A stretch of 64,000 bases of DNA, from NCBI GenBank assembly GCA_002633005.1, contig NMRA01000361.1, forward strand, positions 224,858 through 288,857. The letters are read 5' to 3'. The notes beneath the pieces were generated by a model. That model saw only the letters and a program-made list of their open reading frames with translations, was not told the DNA's origin and made no database searches. Positions 12,924-26,290 of the stretch are shown here, piece after piece. The translations under genes were made by a program, and so were the position numbers. This DNA is from Phoronis australis (lineage: Eukaryota > Phoronida > Phoronidae). Position 1 is the stretch's first letter; every line of letters starts with the position of its first letter.

Positions 12924-15502
12924 GTGAGAATGAAATCATGACTAATAGCATAGTGGTGACAATTTTTGTTAGTTAACCACTGCATCTGGAATACCATGAA
13001 CAGCTTATACTGAGTATGAAAGTGAAGTTTGTATATACTTATGTTAGTCAGGTAAAAATTGCCTCTCCTTAACCACTGGTGAGTGTAAAGTAATGATCAG
13101 TCCATCACACAAATACAAATATTATAGACTGCATAGGGTATGAAGTGGTTATAAAATCTTGCCAATTAGCACTTACAATAAGGCAAACAAGAGGTTTATT
13201 TTCATTTTTTCGTAATTGGTAGGTAGCATCAAATATTTTAAACACTATTATTATTGAGTCCTATTTCATAGCTACCATCAGACAATGTTTTTAAGAGATT
13301 GTACAGAGCATGAAAAAAGTAATCAGACCAATAGTTTACTGGCTAATTCAGCTAATAGCAAAAATGACAGTGGTGGCAAAATTCTAATTACAGAATGCCT
13401 TAAGGACCTGAGTAACTCTCCTCATGGTTCCCAGTCATTCTCAGTCAGGTAGGCTAGTCTGATGATTCCGCCCACCCATCATGACAGGGAAATACTGGTC
13501 ATTTTGTCAGAATACTTTTGTCAAGTAGTTTAGGCATTCGCAATGATAGAAATTATGGAAAAATGAAAACGATCAAATTTGACAATTATTTTTACCTGAA
13601 ATTGGTGAGACTGTACATGATAGTATATATTAATGTGTGGATTTTTATGAGAAAAATTTGTGAACAATAAACGTAATGTTTATGATTGTATAAAATGATG
13701 AAGTGGAAGGAGAATATAACCTTATATCTACAAATTAAATCTCAACTGTTGCTCAGTTATGTTTGTGTGCATTCTTTAGTGAACTGGCCATTATCAACCA
13801 TTCGAACACAAGTTGTAAGGAAAATAACTGAGAAAAAGGTAATTGTATGAGGGATGTAATTTTTCACAGCATTATTTATGACAGACTTTTGTACATTGTT
13901 AATTTTGGAAAGGATTTTATTAGAGCTATATATTCACTTACAAGGAATTTTGAAGGTTTCGTTTTTATAATTTTAGTATGGTGAAACTTGTAATGTACAA
14001 GTCAATCAAACTGTACCCAGAGATCTGACTTTATATCTGAAACAGACTAGAATGACTTTGCCATGGAAGTTTGACTGAGTTGAGCGAACATCAGACTTGA
14101 CCATGTATGAGGTGTGTGTTTTAGTACAGTTGCACTGTACAGTTCTGTTAAGTAAGTTAAACTTTGAGAAAAAACTTGAAAAAGTATAATTATTTCATTT
14201 GAAATGGGTGAACTGCAACTAACTTTGTGTGTTCATGTGCATCACTGTGTCTCAAAAAGCTTTGAATGTGAGAAAATATAGCTTCCATTATAACTGTGTG
14301 TATTGATCGCCAGCAGATCGTTCATTCTTATGAACAAGAGAAATTGAAATACATCTGTGTACCTTGAACAGTTGAACAGCATTACAATGAACCATCACGC
14401 AGCCTTTCCAGAATGACCAGGGTAATAACTGAATTCAAGTGAAATTGCATTTGTTACAACTGACAGTCTTGTGGATTACATTATAACTTGTGAGCAAACT
14501 GCAGTTTAAGTGTACTAAATGCAGTTTTGTATTGCAAGGCATTTCAAAGTATCAACAATTAATATAAAATTATGTTGACGCAAGAAGTTCACAATTTATA
14601 AAACATGGCACAAACTCTTAAGCATGCAAGACAAACACATCCACGCATAAAACAGATCGATCAGTTGGCACAAAACAAATGTTTCATAATTGTAAATATA
14701 CACGTATTATAGTTTTACTGATTGAAGAAGTACTTAAAAATTATGTTCTTGTCAATATAAGTTAATACTCCAAATAACGGTGTAATTACTTTCCATGATG
14801 GTCACACTCGGCTTACTGAATCCACCTATGAATACTGTTGCATTATTTAAATGTCATAACTGGATACACAAACACTGGTCACATGGGATCGCGGACTTCG
14901 GTTAGTTTGCCCTTGTTCATGCAAAACAACACTTCTTGTCATTGCTCACTGTGAAAAGATGTCTTGTTTGAACATTGTGACCTCCATAGTAACATGTCGA
15001 GCATCAAGAGACGCCACTCTTATGTCACAAACATTGTTCAAATCACAATGTTTCTCTCTGATCCACATTTGTTCTCTTAAGAATCGCCCGCATCTTATTA
15101 TTTCCTTCAGTGGTTAAAGCCGTTACTTTATCCACGGATACACACTATGATACATGGGATTGCAAGAGGTATCACTAAACCCACACAACCCTCTGAATAG
15201 CTAATGGTCCTCAGTAATCCACACTACACTTACGTCAGTATATTTGGACTCAAGTATTCGAGTCGTGGTTTCTGCTAAAACACTTCCAGTTCCTCGTATT
15301 CTGTCGTTACACATTCCGAATATATATTCACTTTCGATTCTTCGTTTTGCTTATTGGCACCTTACTTTTAACATTTGTAACAGCTTACCTAGTCAGCATT
15401 AGAAAAACAAATCAAAGTGTAAAGTAAAATCACAACTGACTGAACTCCATTATGTCTTCCTTCTCTCTGTTGATGATCGCTTTGTTTCCGAGACCTCGTT
15501 GA
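12924..15502. other. Convergent intergenic region between UPB1 and GUCD1
   Basis: No gene is seen. It should contain both 3' UTRs. An AATAAA at 13666-13671 is a plausible UPB1 polyadenylation signal, about 740 bases after the stop. No clear TTTATT (AATAAA on the minus strand) was found close after the GUCD1 stop. The rest is unremarkable AT-rich sequence. Confidence 0.6.
13666..13671 (+). other. Candidate UPB1 polyadenylation signal AATAAA
   Basis: Canonical hexamer about 740 bases downstream of the UPB1 stop codon. Assigned by position only. Confidence 0.4.
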
Positions 15503-18500
15503 TCACCTAAGCTGCACTTCTGCAGTATTCACATCACAAGAACTTAATGAACTGTGGTGTCCATGAACGAATATAATGTCTTCGTCAGTTCCATATTGCA
15601 TACGAGCTTTCTCCAGTGTATCAAATGTACAACAGCACAACTCTACAAATAAATTTGAAGTGCTTGAATCAAAAGGTAGTAAAATGGCCACCCAATTTCA
15701 GAAGCATGAGTACAAACAACAACAAATCCACTACTAACAGTGAACCCCATTTACCACGTTTTTATATTTAATGACAATGCTACCGCAATCAAAAATCAAA
15801 TTTCTCGAAATCAACAAATAGAAGCACTGCAAGTTTTACTGGTGCCACCAACCGAACGTGATGCAAAAACATTTCAGTGGGAGATAACTCTTGTGCTCGG
15901 GTTATTTTTCCTTTGTATGAGTCTCAACCTGACAGTAGGTAAATAATTGATATACTGTCGGGGAGAGATTAGGTGAGTCACTATCAAAAATAGACCATCT
16001 GTCAGGATTATCTTTTGATCGAAAAGAGGTGTTAATGAGCACTTTAGAAGGAAAAAAATACAAATATTTTTTGACAGGAATAACATAAGTCTTCAGAAAT
16101 ATTGAACATAAGAAAAATGTAGCCATGTCTTGTATATATTTAATATACCGGATATTAATGCTTACCTTTATTTATACCTGGGTTTTTATAAAATATGGTA
16201 TTGACACTTGTGTCGTATCCACATAATACAATGTAGTGACCTGAAAAAATGAAAAAATGAAAAAAGTAGTGGAACCTCTTTCCAAACAACCAGCTCAAAC
16301 AAAAAGTTTATTTTGTAGGTCTCTTATAAAAATAGCGGCTCATAAATTAAGTTGATGTATTCTATGAAAATGTACACAGAAGTTTTTAGTTGTCAAACGG
16401 CCATTTCCTCGCTCACTAGGCACTACCGAACATCTAGTTTCCCAACCAGCACTATTGAATGCTTCCTCTCAGTTGGGATTTGAATAGCCAGTAACCCCAT
16501 GTCGTGGAATTATATGAACTGTGTCTGTTTGTTGGAGATCAGGGAGAAGATATGGATGTCAGTGATAGCACTGCCTACAGCTAAATAAAAATGTACATGC
16601 AGTACCAGCTACGTTTGACACAGTAGTCAATAAACCCTGAATCCACCATTAAAATTTTAGCCTTTTCAGTAATATTTGATTGACATAAATTTGTTTACTA
16701 GAACAGAAAAGCAAAACTCATGCAGTGCAACTGCTGCTCTTTTGTGGAGTAGCCTCGGTCTTCCTTCTTTAGACTTGCTGAGCCATACTAACAGGCCATT
16801 AGGTTTATGTATCTCACCCCACAATAGAGCACTATGTCTTATCCCCCCTATTAATCCACATCAGTTTTAAATACAGGAGTGCCTAATATACTCAAAGCCA
16901 TAATATGAAAATTGTGAATTGGACTCTGATGAACTCTGACAAACTGGCCATCAACATTTTCCTTCCTTGCCTTGATAGGAGTTGGGTCTCACCATCAAAA
17001 CCACTTGCAACTCAGCGACACACAGAGGCCCAATCTTGGAAGGTTAGTGAACAACTAAATTTATGACATTTTAAGGCTATTTGTATTTCACTGAATGGTC
17101 CGTCAGGAGTTCGCAATCATTATCTACTATCATGGTCTAAAAAGTTTTTGACAAATTTCGTGTGGATATAAGTAACCTGATTTACAGTTTGTGTTTTAGA
17201 GAGATGGTGTGTACCGAGGAACTCCTACCTATGTATGATTGACAGCAACAACCGGGACTGGAACAGGAGGAAAACAATTTGGCAATTCCCTGCAATAGAA
17301 AACCAACATTGCAATGTTTCTGAAGCAAAGTTATCGACTCCATAACTAGTGACCAAGACATTGTACGTCAGAATGCAAATCTGTAAATATCAAGGCAGGC
17401 ACAAACAAAATTAAAAAACTAACTGCTAAGTGGTGAAAACAATTTTTGGATCCCCCAAAAATCAATGTCAGCTGTCAGTGAGAAGAAAGCAATCAAATTC
17501 CTTAGCAATCCATCACAGAATATCACAGAAACATTGCTTGGCTACAATGTAACTGCTCAAATATTAGGCTGGTTTCAAGGCAGATCTGACTTCAAAAAGT
17601 CCTATAAAATACTGGTATTTACAGGCACACAGAAACAGTGCAGCAATGGTAAGAAGAGACTCACATTTTGGTGACACCACTCACAGACCATAATTGACCA
17701 GTCAATCAACAAAATGATGAGAAGGCCTTGAGACAAATGATGTAGTATTTCATCAATGGTGACTGACTTCTTCTTAACATCAACTCCAGAGGAATGAGCT
17801 TGCTCAAACTTTTGGTTAACTCTCACTTCTTCAGTTTTTAAGGAATGTTTGTAGTACGACTGGAATGGGTGGTGCAGCAATTTTTAAAGTAAATTATTTA
17901 AAAATACAACTTGGTTAAAATCAGAATTTACGTAATATTTACCATCAATTAATTCCATGACATGAAATGTGTTTACTCGGGTTTTGGAAAATTGATTTTC
18001 AAAAATTACTTTGTGTATTGTAAATGATATTTCATGGTAATTATTATTATGGTGTCTGTATCGATTGCTTATTTTTGACACTAACCCCCCAGCAGGCACC
18101 CTAGATAATCGTTCAACCATTGGCTGATATAAAATTTTTCTGACGCAGACTGATCAGATCAACAACAGGAGCTTTATGTGACCGAGCAATTCCCAAAATC
18201 ATGTTATCCACATTACAATTAGGTGACAGACCAGGAAGAAAAACATTACACAAGATAAATACGTCTTTTATGATGAAACAATGAAACAATTCAAATATTT
18301 AAGCATTGTAATTGTTTCTGTACACAGGAAATGTTTGAATACCTAAGAATCGTCTCTGATTCTGACGTATTTACCCACAATGCCCACTGCTGCTGTGCTA
18401 ATCACTGTTTTAGATAAAAATTGGTATGTCACTTGTTATTCTAATCCTAATGTTGTTTTGTTGACACTACAAAGTGAGTTGCAAAGGTGATAAAAAACTG

Positions 18501-21500
18501 AGAAGCTGAGTGGAGTGAGATAAATTGTTCTTCCCTTGCCCAACTTAGCTCGGAAGTCTTAGAATTTGAAAACTAGGTCAACCATTACAATGCGTTTTTT
18601 TAAGTTTTCAAAAGTGGAGAGTTGAAACTGAGACGGGGAACAGTATTCCAATTGAGTTCTAAGACAATTAAGAAATTTCATCAAGTGTATTACAAGAATG
18701 AATTTGAAAGTCACATGCAGTTCCCTCTCTGAAAACTGTCACTGTAACATTGGCTTGTGTTTTGGGATGGAAATCTTCATTTTGGTTCTTCCTAATTACA
18801 CAATATCTATGAACCAAAAGGGGTCACCACTGTTTGCTTGAATTATGAGATTCAACAGCAAACTCGATTCATGATGTTTGTAATTTCGGTTCGATTTAAT
18901 TAGCCCCGTGTGGAGCTTTAAAAGTTATTGTAAAAGGCTATGCTTTCAAAAACCAATATTTTAGCAAAATCCCTAGATTTTGTAGTCATCACAATGCTAT
19001 AAGTATGACTTACCTCTTTGTGATAGCCAGGATCAACTCCTAGGGTAATGGTACACATGCATTGTTTAATACCAAATTCAACCAAAATGTAGGCAATGTC
19101 AATGGTCCATACACTGAAAAGAAGTAACAGAAAAAAATTTAGTTTGTTAAATTGCAAGTTTGAATAGTTCATTTCAATATCCAACAACAAGGCTATCACT
19201 TAATCAAATACTTTTCAAATCTACCAAATTTAATTTGACGATATTAATCAAAAAACGGTGATAATTCAAAAGAAATGAATAAACAATAATATTCAAAACT
19301 GATGCAAACCTGCCTTCAGTCAGACATTTAACTTTTGATTGAGACCATCTAGCGTTATAAAGAGGGTCTCAAAGTAATCACTACCCAAATAAGACGTGAT
19401 CTTAGGCTTAAAGGAACTGAGTGTGTAATTGGTCAAGACCACACAGCAGAATAAGGCACATTGATGATATGCACCAATTGTGTGTATCGCATAATGCACC
19501 AGGATATATACAAATGATGATAGCTATTTTAAATATTCCCACCAGAGGGAGCAACACCACCTAAAATAACTTCCAGGAAGTGCCAGGCAAGTCATTAAGA
19601 AATTCTACAAACATTAATCAAGTTGTTTGAGAAGTTTGGCAAATACCAAGGTGGATGTCAAAAATTGTAGTTGTCACTACAAAACACAGTATGAGTGGAT
19701 TTGCCAAAAAATTTGGAGTGCCATCTTATCTGTAACAGAAACGTAAGTGCTAAACTTCAGAAAAGACAAACTAGTGGCTTGGCTAGCTGGATGCCAAAAA
19801 ATAAAACTGTCACTAGGGAGCACAACACTTCATAGATTTGTATGAACATTGATCGGTGCTGCCCCATCCCCAGTATAAAAACACAGCTAAGTCTCATGAC
19901 TTAAACACTGGTAAAACTTAAGTAAAAGAATATACGTGTCTTCAATGCCCAGTTTCGTGCATGTTGCTTCAAAGTCCTTCAGGTCTTTACCTAAATACCT
20001 GCAAACAAGTTAAAGGACGTTATATTTGAAAGATAACCAATGCCACAGCAAAATTTTACAAACAGCCCGACCAAAAACACGAATTTTCAGGACCACATTT
20101 AATCCTAAACATTGAGAATTAGTTTGCATGATACTCAGTTCTCTATGTTACAATGCAGCTCATAAAAACTAGGAACAATTTGAGGTCAATTTCAAATTTA
20201 AGTGGTTTAAATCAAATGTTGATGATGAAAATGGGTTCATACTTTACTTTAAATGGTAATCTGAAAAGTTTATTGAATATACAATTAAGAAGTGGCCTTC
20301 AACAGAGAGCATCTGAAAATTATTACATTGAAAACTAACTTTGAAAATGGCATGTAAGTTTGTAAATACCGTTTGCAAGAAATTTGAGATGGTAAACTTA
20401 AGTTACTACACACTTGCTTTCTACAACACACAAACGTTTGACTTAAGACCTCTCATAGCACTAAATTTGGCTTCAACTTGTTCTATGTACAGATGACCAG
20501 TGATTTACGGGGCTGCAGAGGGAGAAGGAGAGGGAGACGGGGAGAGGGAGACGGGGAGAGGGAGATGGGGAGAGGGAGAGAGAGGGCTTAACTTAGCTAT
20601 TGCTTGAGACAATACCTGCACATACAACATTAAAAAATGACAAGTCACATGCAGGTTAATGTCTCAAGGAATCATGAACATTCACTTCTAACCTGTGGAA
20701 GGAACACGTTAAGATATATTAGATAACGGTTAGCAACCTAAAATTATCATTATAAATAACACCAGCTTAAAATGGAGGTAACACTTGCTTAAATTTCCCG
20801 TTAAACAATAGCTCGTCAACAAATAGGATGCCCTGCATAGTTGATATCATTAAACAAGAGTTAATTCGCAGTGCTCAACATTCAGCATTTTCACTTCACC
20901 TTAACACCATTTTAGCACAGGCCAATCCACAGTCCCAGTTAAAAGACTGGTGAATGTGATTTAACTTGGTACACAGGTAGGACGGTTTGTTGGAATTCAT
21001 GTCTGTGTATAATCCAGGATGCTCAATTGACAATACTGGTGCAACAGTCTACAAAGAAGTAACAACAGCCAAATTTATGAGGATAGTCTGTTCAATCCTA
21101 GGGTCTTCTCACTTGTTGCTCAGACAATGCATACAATGGCTAGGCAGTTTTTAGTTATCTTCCACTCAAATCCACTGCATTCAGTTATGTGCTGCCAATT
21201 CTTCATGTTTGTCAGTAAATTGCCCATCATCAAATAACCTTGATGCACCAGTTTCCAGGTTGCGAACATGCACAGAACAGCTGGGTTTCTCAGTTGACGA
21301 ACAATGTCACTGTCAGTGTCACTGACCACTGCCACTGCCACTACCACTGGCACTGCCACTTCTAGTTCTAACTTCTGTTCTACTCTCTGACTCTAGTCAC
21401 GACTAATCATTGTGGAAAGCAATCGGAAAACTTCAGCGCCAATCTGATAGTCCGTCTCCAACAGACAACTAGATTAAGATAGGTTACAACAGTCCTCAAC

Positions 21501-21557
21501 TTGTGGAAGTTTGATGACGTACGAATTCTTATTAAGGGTTGGTTTTCCGACTAACAT
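15503..21557 (-). CDS. GUCD1: GUCD1 (guanylyl cyclase domain-containing 1), 7 exons, 248 aa
   Basis: Exons in transcript order: 21557-21501, 20964-20900, 19998-19936, 19113-19014, 17859-17613, 16240-16166, 15642-15503. Phases close and give 248 residues, against about 240 in vertebrates. Diagnostic blocks are FNWDCGLACAKMVL (residues 27-40), VWTIDIAYILVEFG, LGVDPGY, EEVRVNQKFEQA, GHYIVLCGYD (178-187) and YGTDEDIIFVH near the C terminus. Despite the name, the fold is thought to resemble C39-like papain-type peptidases; Cys31, His179 and the KNP asparagine would be the triad-like positions (inference). The biochemical function is not established to my knowledge. The exon 5 end (A|GTATTT) is the least certain junction, chosen because exon 6 needs a phase-1 partner. 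The C-terminal tail after FVH is longer than in human. It is head-to-head with SNRPD3 and convergent with UPB1. Confidence 0.93.
20511..20590. repeat. Purine-rich GGGAGA minisatellite (GUCD1 intron 2)
   Basis: Imperfect tandem GGAGAGGGAGACGG units, almost pure purine on the + strand and pyrimidine on the GUCD1 sense strand. There is no sign of coding function. Confidence 0.8.
21301..21361. repeat. Short CACTGC-type tandem repeat (GUCD1 intron 1)
   Basis: Hexamer-like units such as CACTGC and CACTGT repeat for about 60 bp. An open frame across it (Val/Ala-rich on the minus strand) is a by-product of the repeat. Confidence 0.7.
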
Positions 21558-21934
21558 GCTATTCAACACTTCGCACTGCCTCCTCACACTGACAGACCAA
21601 AACATTTCCATGCACTTCCGGGTTACTTTTTCTTGATGATCCAAAACACAATTTAAAAAATACATATTATAAAATTTATATCTTTATTACAATAAATTTT
21701 TATATTTTGTAATATTTAAGAATTTTAATTACAACAAAATTTATCATACTTGTTTTGATTTGCTTTTTGATAAACTTGTAAGCCGTAATTGCTTTTCGCA
21801 ACCGGCACGATTAGCCGCCATACTTGTTTATACGTTGTGTGTAACAATTGCTTTTGAAGAAATCGGCGAACATCCTCAATAAAGTGGTGTTTGCAATTTG
21901 AAGTACATACGATTTATGTAAAGAAGCAGTCGAT
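21558..21934. promoter_or_regulatory. Probable bidirectional promoter of GUCD1 and SNRPD3
   Basis: The two start codons are 377 bp apart on opposite strands, leaving room for both 5' UTRs and one shared promoter. The middle is AT-rich (around 21660-21780). The same head-to-head pairing exists in human. No TATA box was assigned. Confidence 0.65.
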
Positions 21935-23868
21935 ATGTCGATCGGTGTTCCAATCAAGATTTTGCACGAAGCAGAAGGGCATGTAGTCACCTGCGAAACA
22001 AACACTGGTGAAGTTTACAGAGGAAAGCTCGTAGAAGCTGAAGATAACATGAACTGCCAAATGTCTAACATTACAATGACTGCCAGAGACGGTCGCGTTG
22101 CACAGTTAGAAAACGTATTCATCAGAGGAAGTAAAATCCGTTTCCTCATTCTACCCGACATGTTAAAAAATGCTCCGATGTTTAAAAGAATACAGGGCAA
22201 AAGCGGCGGCGCAGGCAGAGGGAAGTCGGCAATTCTTCGAGCACAAGGTGATAAAATAAAGTGCAATGTGTATACTGTCGGTCTGCGTGGGATGATCTAC
22301 ATCACGCATATTCTTTTCTTCACAGCACATTGGCATTCTCTTTCACACTCGTTGAATACTGATTAGAAATAAGAAGTCAAGAAACCATCAGCTTGACTGG
22401 ATTGCTGCACTTGTGACTTGTCTTCAGATTTTACATAGCCTAAGGCTCTGACCTTCTGACTGGTCAGATGTATGTGTCTGTGATTTAGAGAACCAACCAA
22501 TCATTGAATAATTAGGCAACTGATATGCCAATATGATTCTTTAAATCAGATGCTCTCATATCCAACTAAGTTAAATAGGTCCCGGTTATTGCTCACTGTC
22601 CGACTCTTTTACCGTGTTTACTTGATATTATGGACCAATCGTTACGGGTAATACACAGCGTTTGATGCTTAGCTAAACTTCAAGTCGCATTTGACGACCT
22701 GGCGTTGCTGGTCTGGCGTAGAAATCGTCAACAAAAAAAAGAAAGAAAAGGCCGTATTACCATAACATGCTCAGTATATTGCGCATACTTCCAATTTCTC
22801 CTCGTAAATGTACATTCACTCTCTTACTCAATTCCTCCCACCGATGAATGAACCAGATGCAGATAATTGCACAATGCAGTAGTAATGGTAATTTCACCAA
22901 GCTTGCTTGATTTCTGCTGCACAATATCGACTTCTATATGTTTATCTCTTGTTGTAATTTAAGTGCGTTTGATGTGGGCTGACTGATGTGGTGGCAAATG
23001 CACTGATTTCACGAAATAAACAAAGCAATTTTGAATCAAAGGGAATAAAATAAGACTGTTAGTTTATTTAAAGATTGGAAGTCAACACAAACTTAGAAAC
23101 AAATTTAGAGGGAATTATTGTCTGACTTCTCAGGTTGCCAAACACAATATGGGCCGCAAAATTGAGCTCTGATACATTTTTCGAATTCCCATGACAAGAA
23201 GATTCAGAAAATAGTAATATGAAGTTTGATCGTTGATACAGTTGCATTCTAAGTAAAAGTCTGCTGCTGAGAACCAATTTTCATTGAATAATGGCAAATT
23301 GCCATTAAAATGGACCATGTTTTGGCATGTAGAACGCTACGCAACTGAATTTCGACTCTTGCTTGGGTGAGCAAACTAATATGGCCAAAATTCAACAAGA
23401 GTGAAATTTTTCCATTTTTCGTGGTTTTCACAAGCTAATATCTATTACCATAAATGGTGGAAAATGAAAAACATGCCAGTAAAATGTTAAAACTTTCTCC
23501 TTTCTGTTGATATCCATTACAATGAATGGGGGCATTAATGGACAACATGTTAAAACAGGCTGTGGAGAATATACAAACTTATACAAGTTTACATTTACAG
23601 CCTGTAAAGTGGATATTTGATATGATGTAAATTTTCTGAGGGGTGTAAAAATGGTGCATATAAACAAGGTTTTAGTCACTGTGAAGTGTGTTTCATAGCG
23701 CAGTTATGTACAGTCTGCAGCCTTTACTCCCGAACGACACGCAATTTGAGCACTGTCTACGTCATTACCTATGTAGAATAAGCAGCAGCCATTTTTCTTT
23801 TCTTTTTAGCTGCGAGAGGAAGAGGTCGAGGTGGTGGTCGTGGAAATGTGTTCCAGAGGCGAAAATAG
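21935..23868 (+). CDS. SNRPD3: Small nuclear ribonucleoprotein Sm D3, 2 exons, 123 aa
   Basis: Sm D3 is one of seven proteins forming the heptameric Sm ring on U1, U2, U4 and U5 snRNAs. Exon 1 is 21935-22247 and exon 2 is 23810-23868, joined in phase 1 at AQ|A. The Sm fold covers about residues 1-80 and includes the blocks [24 protein letters not shown] and [20 protein letters not shown], nearly identical to human. The C terminus carries [11 protein letters not shown], the arginine-glycine tail that in other animals is symmetrically dimethylated and recognised by SMN. The total is slightly shorter than human (126 aa), mostly through a shorter linker between KNAP and the RG tail. The start is fixed by [16 protein letters not shown]. 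It shares a promoter region with GUCD1. Confidence 0.98.
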
Positions 23869-24808
23869 ACGAATGAAGTTGAACAAAGGGAATGCGGTTG
23901 ACATGAAATGTTCTGTCATGATGCCTGGATGGTGTTCAAACATCGGAAGAGTAGTTTTAACTCAGCACATCGTCCCTGGAAGGATTATCCTCATTGATGA
24001 GCTGTGGATGAGATCGTTATTTTTATGAACACGTTTTGACACCTCAAGAAATGGAAGAAGGAAGTACTCATCTTGTGACCAAAGTTTTTATGAATTGTTC
24101 TATCAGTGCAGTACTTGGTTAAAGGATACATTCCTGTTTCGTCTAATGATAGAACTGCGTTTTTATGTACTGTAATTTTTGTACTAGACTTAGTTGAATT
24201 ACACATGTAAATTTGTATCACTTGTCTTCTTTCCTAATGCATTATGAATATGCTGCAGTATTTGCATATACTGTACATGCATAAGTGGGTATTTTCGATT
24301 AAGTGTGACAAAATTGTTGCAGTTCGGTTTTTCCAGTTTGCACTCTCAGCCCTTCAGATAAGTCCGGTTTCGCCTGACTTGGATGAAATCACTTGGTCTG
24401 GTTGGATCTGACTTGTACGAGTTTTAAGGTCATTGTAGTTAGTCTTCAAGTTCTTGAAAAGAAATGTTGTTCTTGCGATTTTTAAGTTCTACAAGTTATG
24501 TGTGGTTACTAGAACAGCTGGTCTTGATTTAGCAACATGCAGCTCGCCCATGCAACTTCAGATTTTTGCAAGTTGAAACGAAATCAGTATGGTATTACTC
24601 CCAGGTTGCTATCAAGTTTGAAGAAGTCAAAGAATTCACCTGCAATTCACTTGTGATTTCAAGACTTCAGAATTAGCAGCACTTTTCCAAATACAGTACT
24701 TTTGGCAGGGCTCTATGCTTAGCATATCAACTTGTTCAATGAACCTGTTGCTGAATGAGAAATGAGGTCACCAAAACGAGGTAACTCCTATGTGACAGTG
24801 TGATAGTT

Positions 24809-25051
24809 GGGGACCCTTCCAAGAAACTGACTTATTGTTGACTTATGTCTAAGATTTGTCTCAACCTCCAAACTTTGAAACTTCCACATCCGGATAGTTA
24901 GTCAAACTAATGACAAAACTTAGTCAAAAACAACTCAAACTTAAGATCACTTTCTTGGAATAGACTTGAGACAAATTTAAGGTTTGCCTTAAAGTTGACT
25001 AAAATTTAAGATTTGTCTTTTAATAGCTAAGTCAATCTTGGAACTGGGCCC
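24809..25051. mobile_element. MITE-like element with imperfect terminal inverted repeats
   Basis: The left end GGGGACCCTTCCAAGAAACT and the reverse complement of the right end, GGGCCCAGTTCCAAGATTGA, match imperfectly. The interior repeats AAGATTTGTC-type words in both orientations. Short, non-coding and palindromic, so probably a degraded MITE. Confidence 0.5.
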
Positions 25052-25384
25052 TTCACAAATGATGCATACTTGCCAACTTTTAGAAATGGGGAAAACTGAT
25101 TAAGTAAGGAACTATGCCCAATGAATGTCAGCCACAATACAGCGTAAAATTAGGTATAAACCCTGTGTTCACGATGACACCGAATTTCCGTTCAGCTTCT
25201 GCCTGAGGAGGAAGCTTACAACAGGAACTTGTATGTATGCATCATGGTCTGGCCTTGCCTGTTTTTAAGGTACAGCTTGGGACTCCTGCATCTTTTGCTT
25301 CTATTAATTTTATTCGGTGTTCGGATGTTTGGAAGTCACCACATATCTTGAAGCAACTTACTTATTTATCATTTAAAAGGATAT

Positions 25385-26075
25385 CAAACCTGGTGTTGGC
25401 CCAGTAGCGGATATTAAAAATGATTTTCATCCCAGTTCTCTGAAACAAAAACAAATGACAGCCCTCATAAGTTGGAAGCAAAATTTGAAAATTTCAAAAT
25501 GGCTTGTTGCCTTATAAGGGGCTGAAACCAGCAACAGGAATGGTGTGCAGTCGGATACTGCCTACAGGTGTCGTTGCATCACGAGGGACTGTCGCCAGCG
25601 TAGTTTATCATGGGCGGATACAGGGTTTTGAATTAGGGGGACGAGGGCAGAGTATTAGCCAGGATTTTGGCTGTCAGACATTGGCGCTCCCGAACTGCCC
25701 AATGGAATCTTGGAGAATTTTAGGGGTTGGCATGGCCCCCTTGCCCCCTCCCTCTAAATCCGCCACTGTTTATCGCCTGTGAGCAGAGGGATACAAGACC
25801 ACAGATTCGTGTTGCGTCGCAAAGAGCTGCGACCAGCGAGTACATAGTGCTAAATGGACATAAGTAACTTAAACTTTAGGCGAGTTACATGGCAACTTAG
25901 GTAGAAGACCGCCCACCAAGAACCATAATATGTGTGACGGGTAGCATGATGAGCTAGTTCAATTCTGCTTTGGTCACTCAAGTGGGACGGCAATGATGCA
26001 TGAGCAGGTGACAGAACCACAGTTGGTTGAAATCACCAAAACAGGGTGTGGTATCCTTTTAATTGGTGGATTTGT
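25385..26075 (+). repeat. Dispersed repeat, copy A (interrupted by a TIR element)
   Basis: Segments resembling 39320-39665 occur in the same order and orientation: one around GGATATTAAAAATGATTTTCATCCCAG, written here only in part as ATCCCAGTTCTCTGAAACA, then ACCAAGAACCATAATAT and ATCACCAAAACAGGGTGTGG. Copy A holds a 160-bp TIR element that copy B lacks. The family is not recognised. Confidence 0.6.
25609..25768 (-). mobile_element. Short TIR element, CAGTGGCGGAT family, copy 1
   Basis: Ends are CATGGGCGGAT and ATCCGCCACTG, so the best-preserved CAGTGGCGGAT terminus is on the right. The element is about 160 bp and non-coding. It is flanked by a perfect 5-bp direct repeat TTTAT (25604-25608 and 25769-25773), read as the target-site duplication. 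Related to 26972-27123 and 63497-63655 in opposite orientation. Confidence 0.75.
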
Positions 26076-26146
26076 ATTAAGTAGCCACACAAAAGCCGAG
26101 TTCCCATTAGCGATCTGCGGGTCACCAAATCGAGCCTTGTTGCATA

Positions 26147-26290
26147 AGCGGCGCAGCACTGAAAGAAGTGGGGTGTTAAAGCCTCCTCAGCCTCCCTGTG
26201 GTGAACCGCCTATAAATAGACCACGTGCGGTGTAGCACTGAAAAAAGTGGGGGGCTATAGCCCCCAGCCCCCTATGGTGCGCCGCCCATG
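26147..26290. mobile_element. GC-rich hairpin element, GGGCGGCGCAGCACTGA family, two adjacent copies
   Basis: Two diverged copies lie side by side (about 26147-26212 and 26226-26290), each with a GCAGCACTGAAA-like left part, a GGGGGCTATAGCCCCC-type central palindrome (clearest in the second) and a TGGTGCGCCGCC-like right part. Same family as 29511-29583 and 34665-34740. Confidence 0.65.

Noticed and set aside
22015-22266. Minus-strand reading frame over SNRPD3
   Set aside because: It is the antisense of a highly conserved exon and has no protein features of its own.
25993-26235. Open frame on the plus strand
   Set aside because: It lies wholly within a dispersed repeat and a hairpin element.
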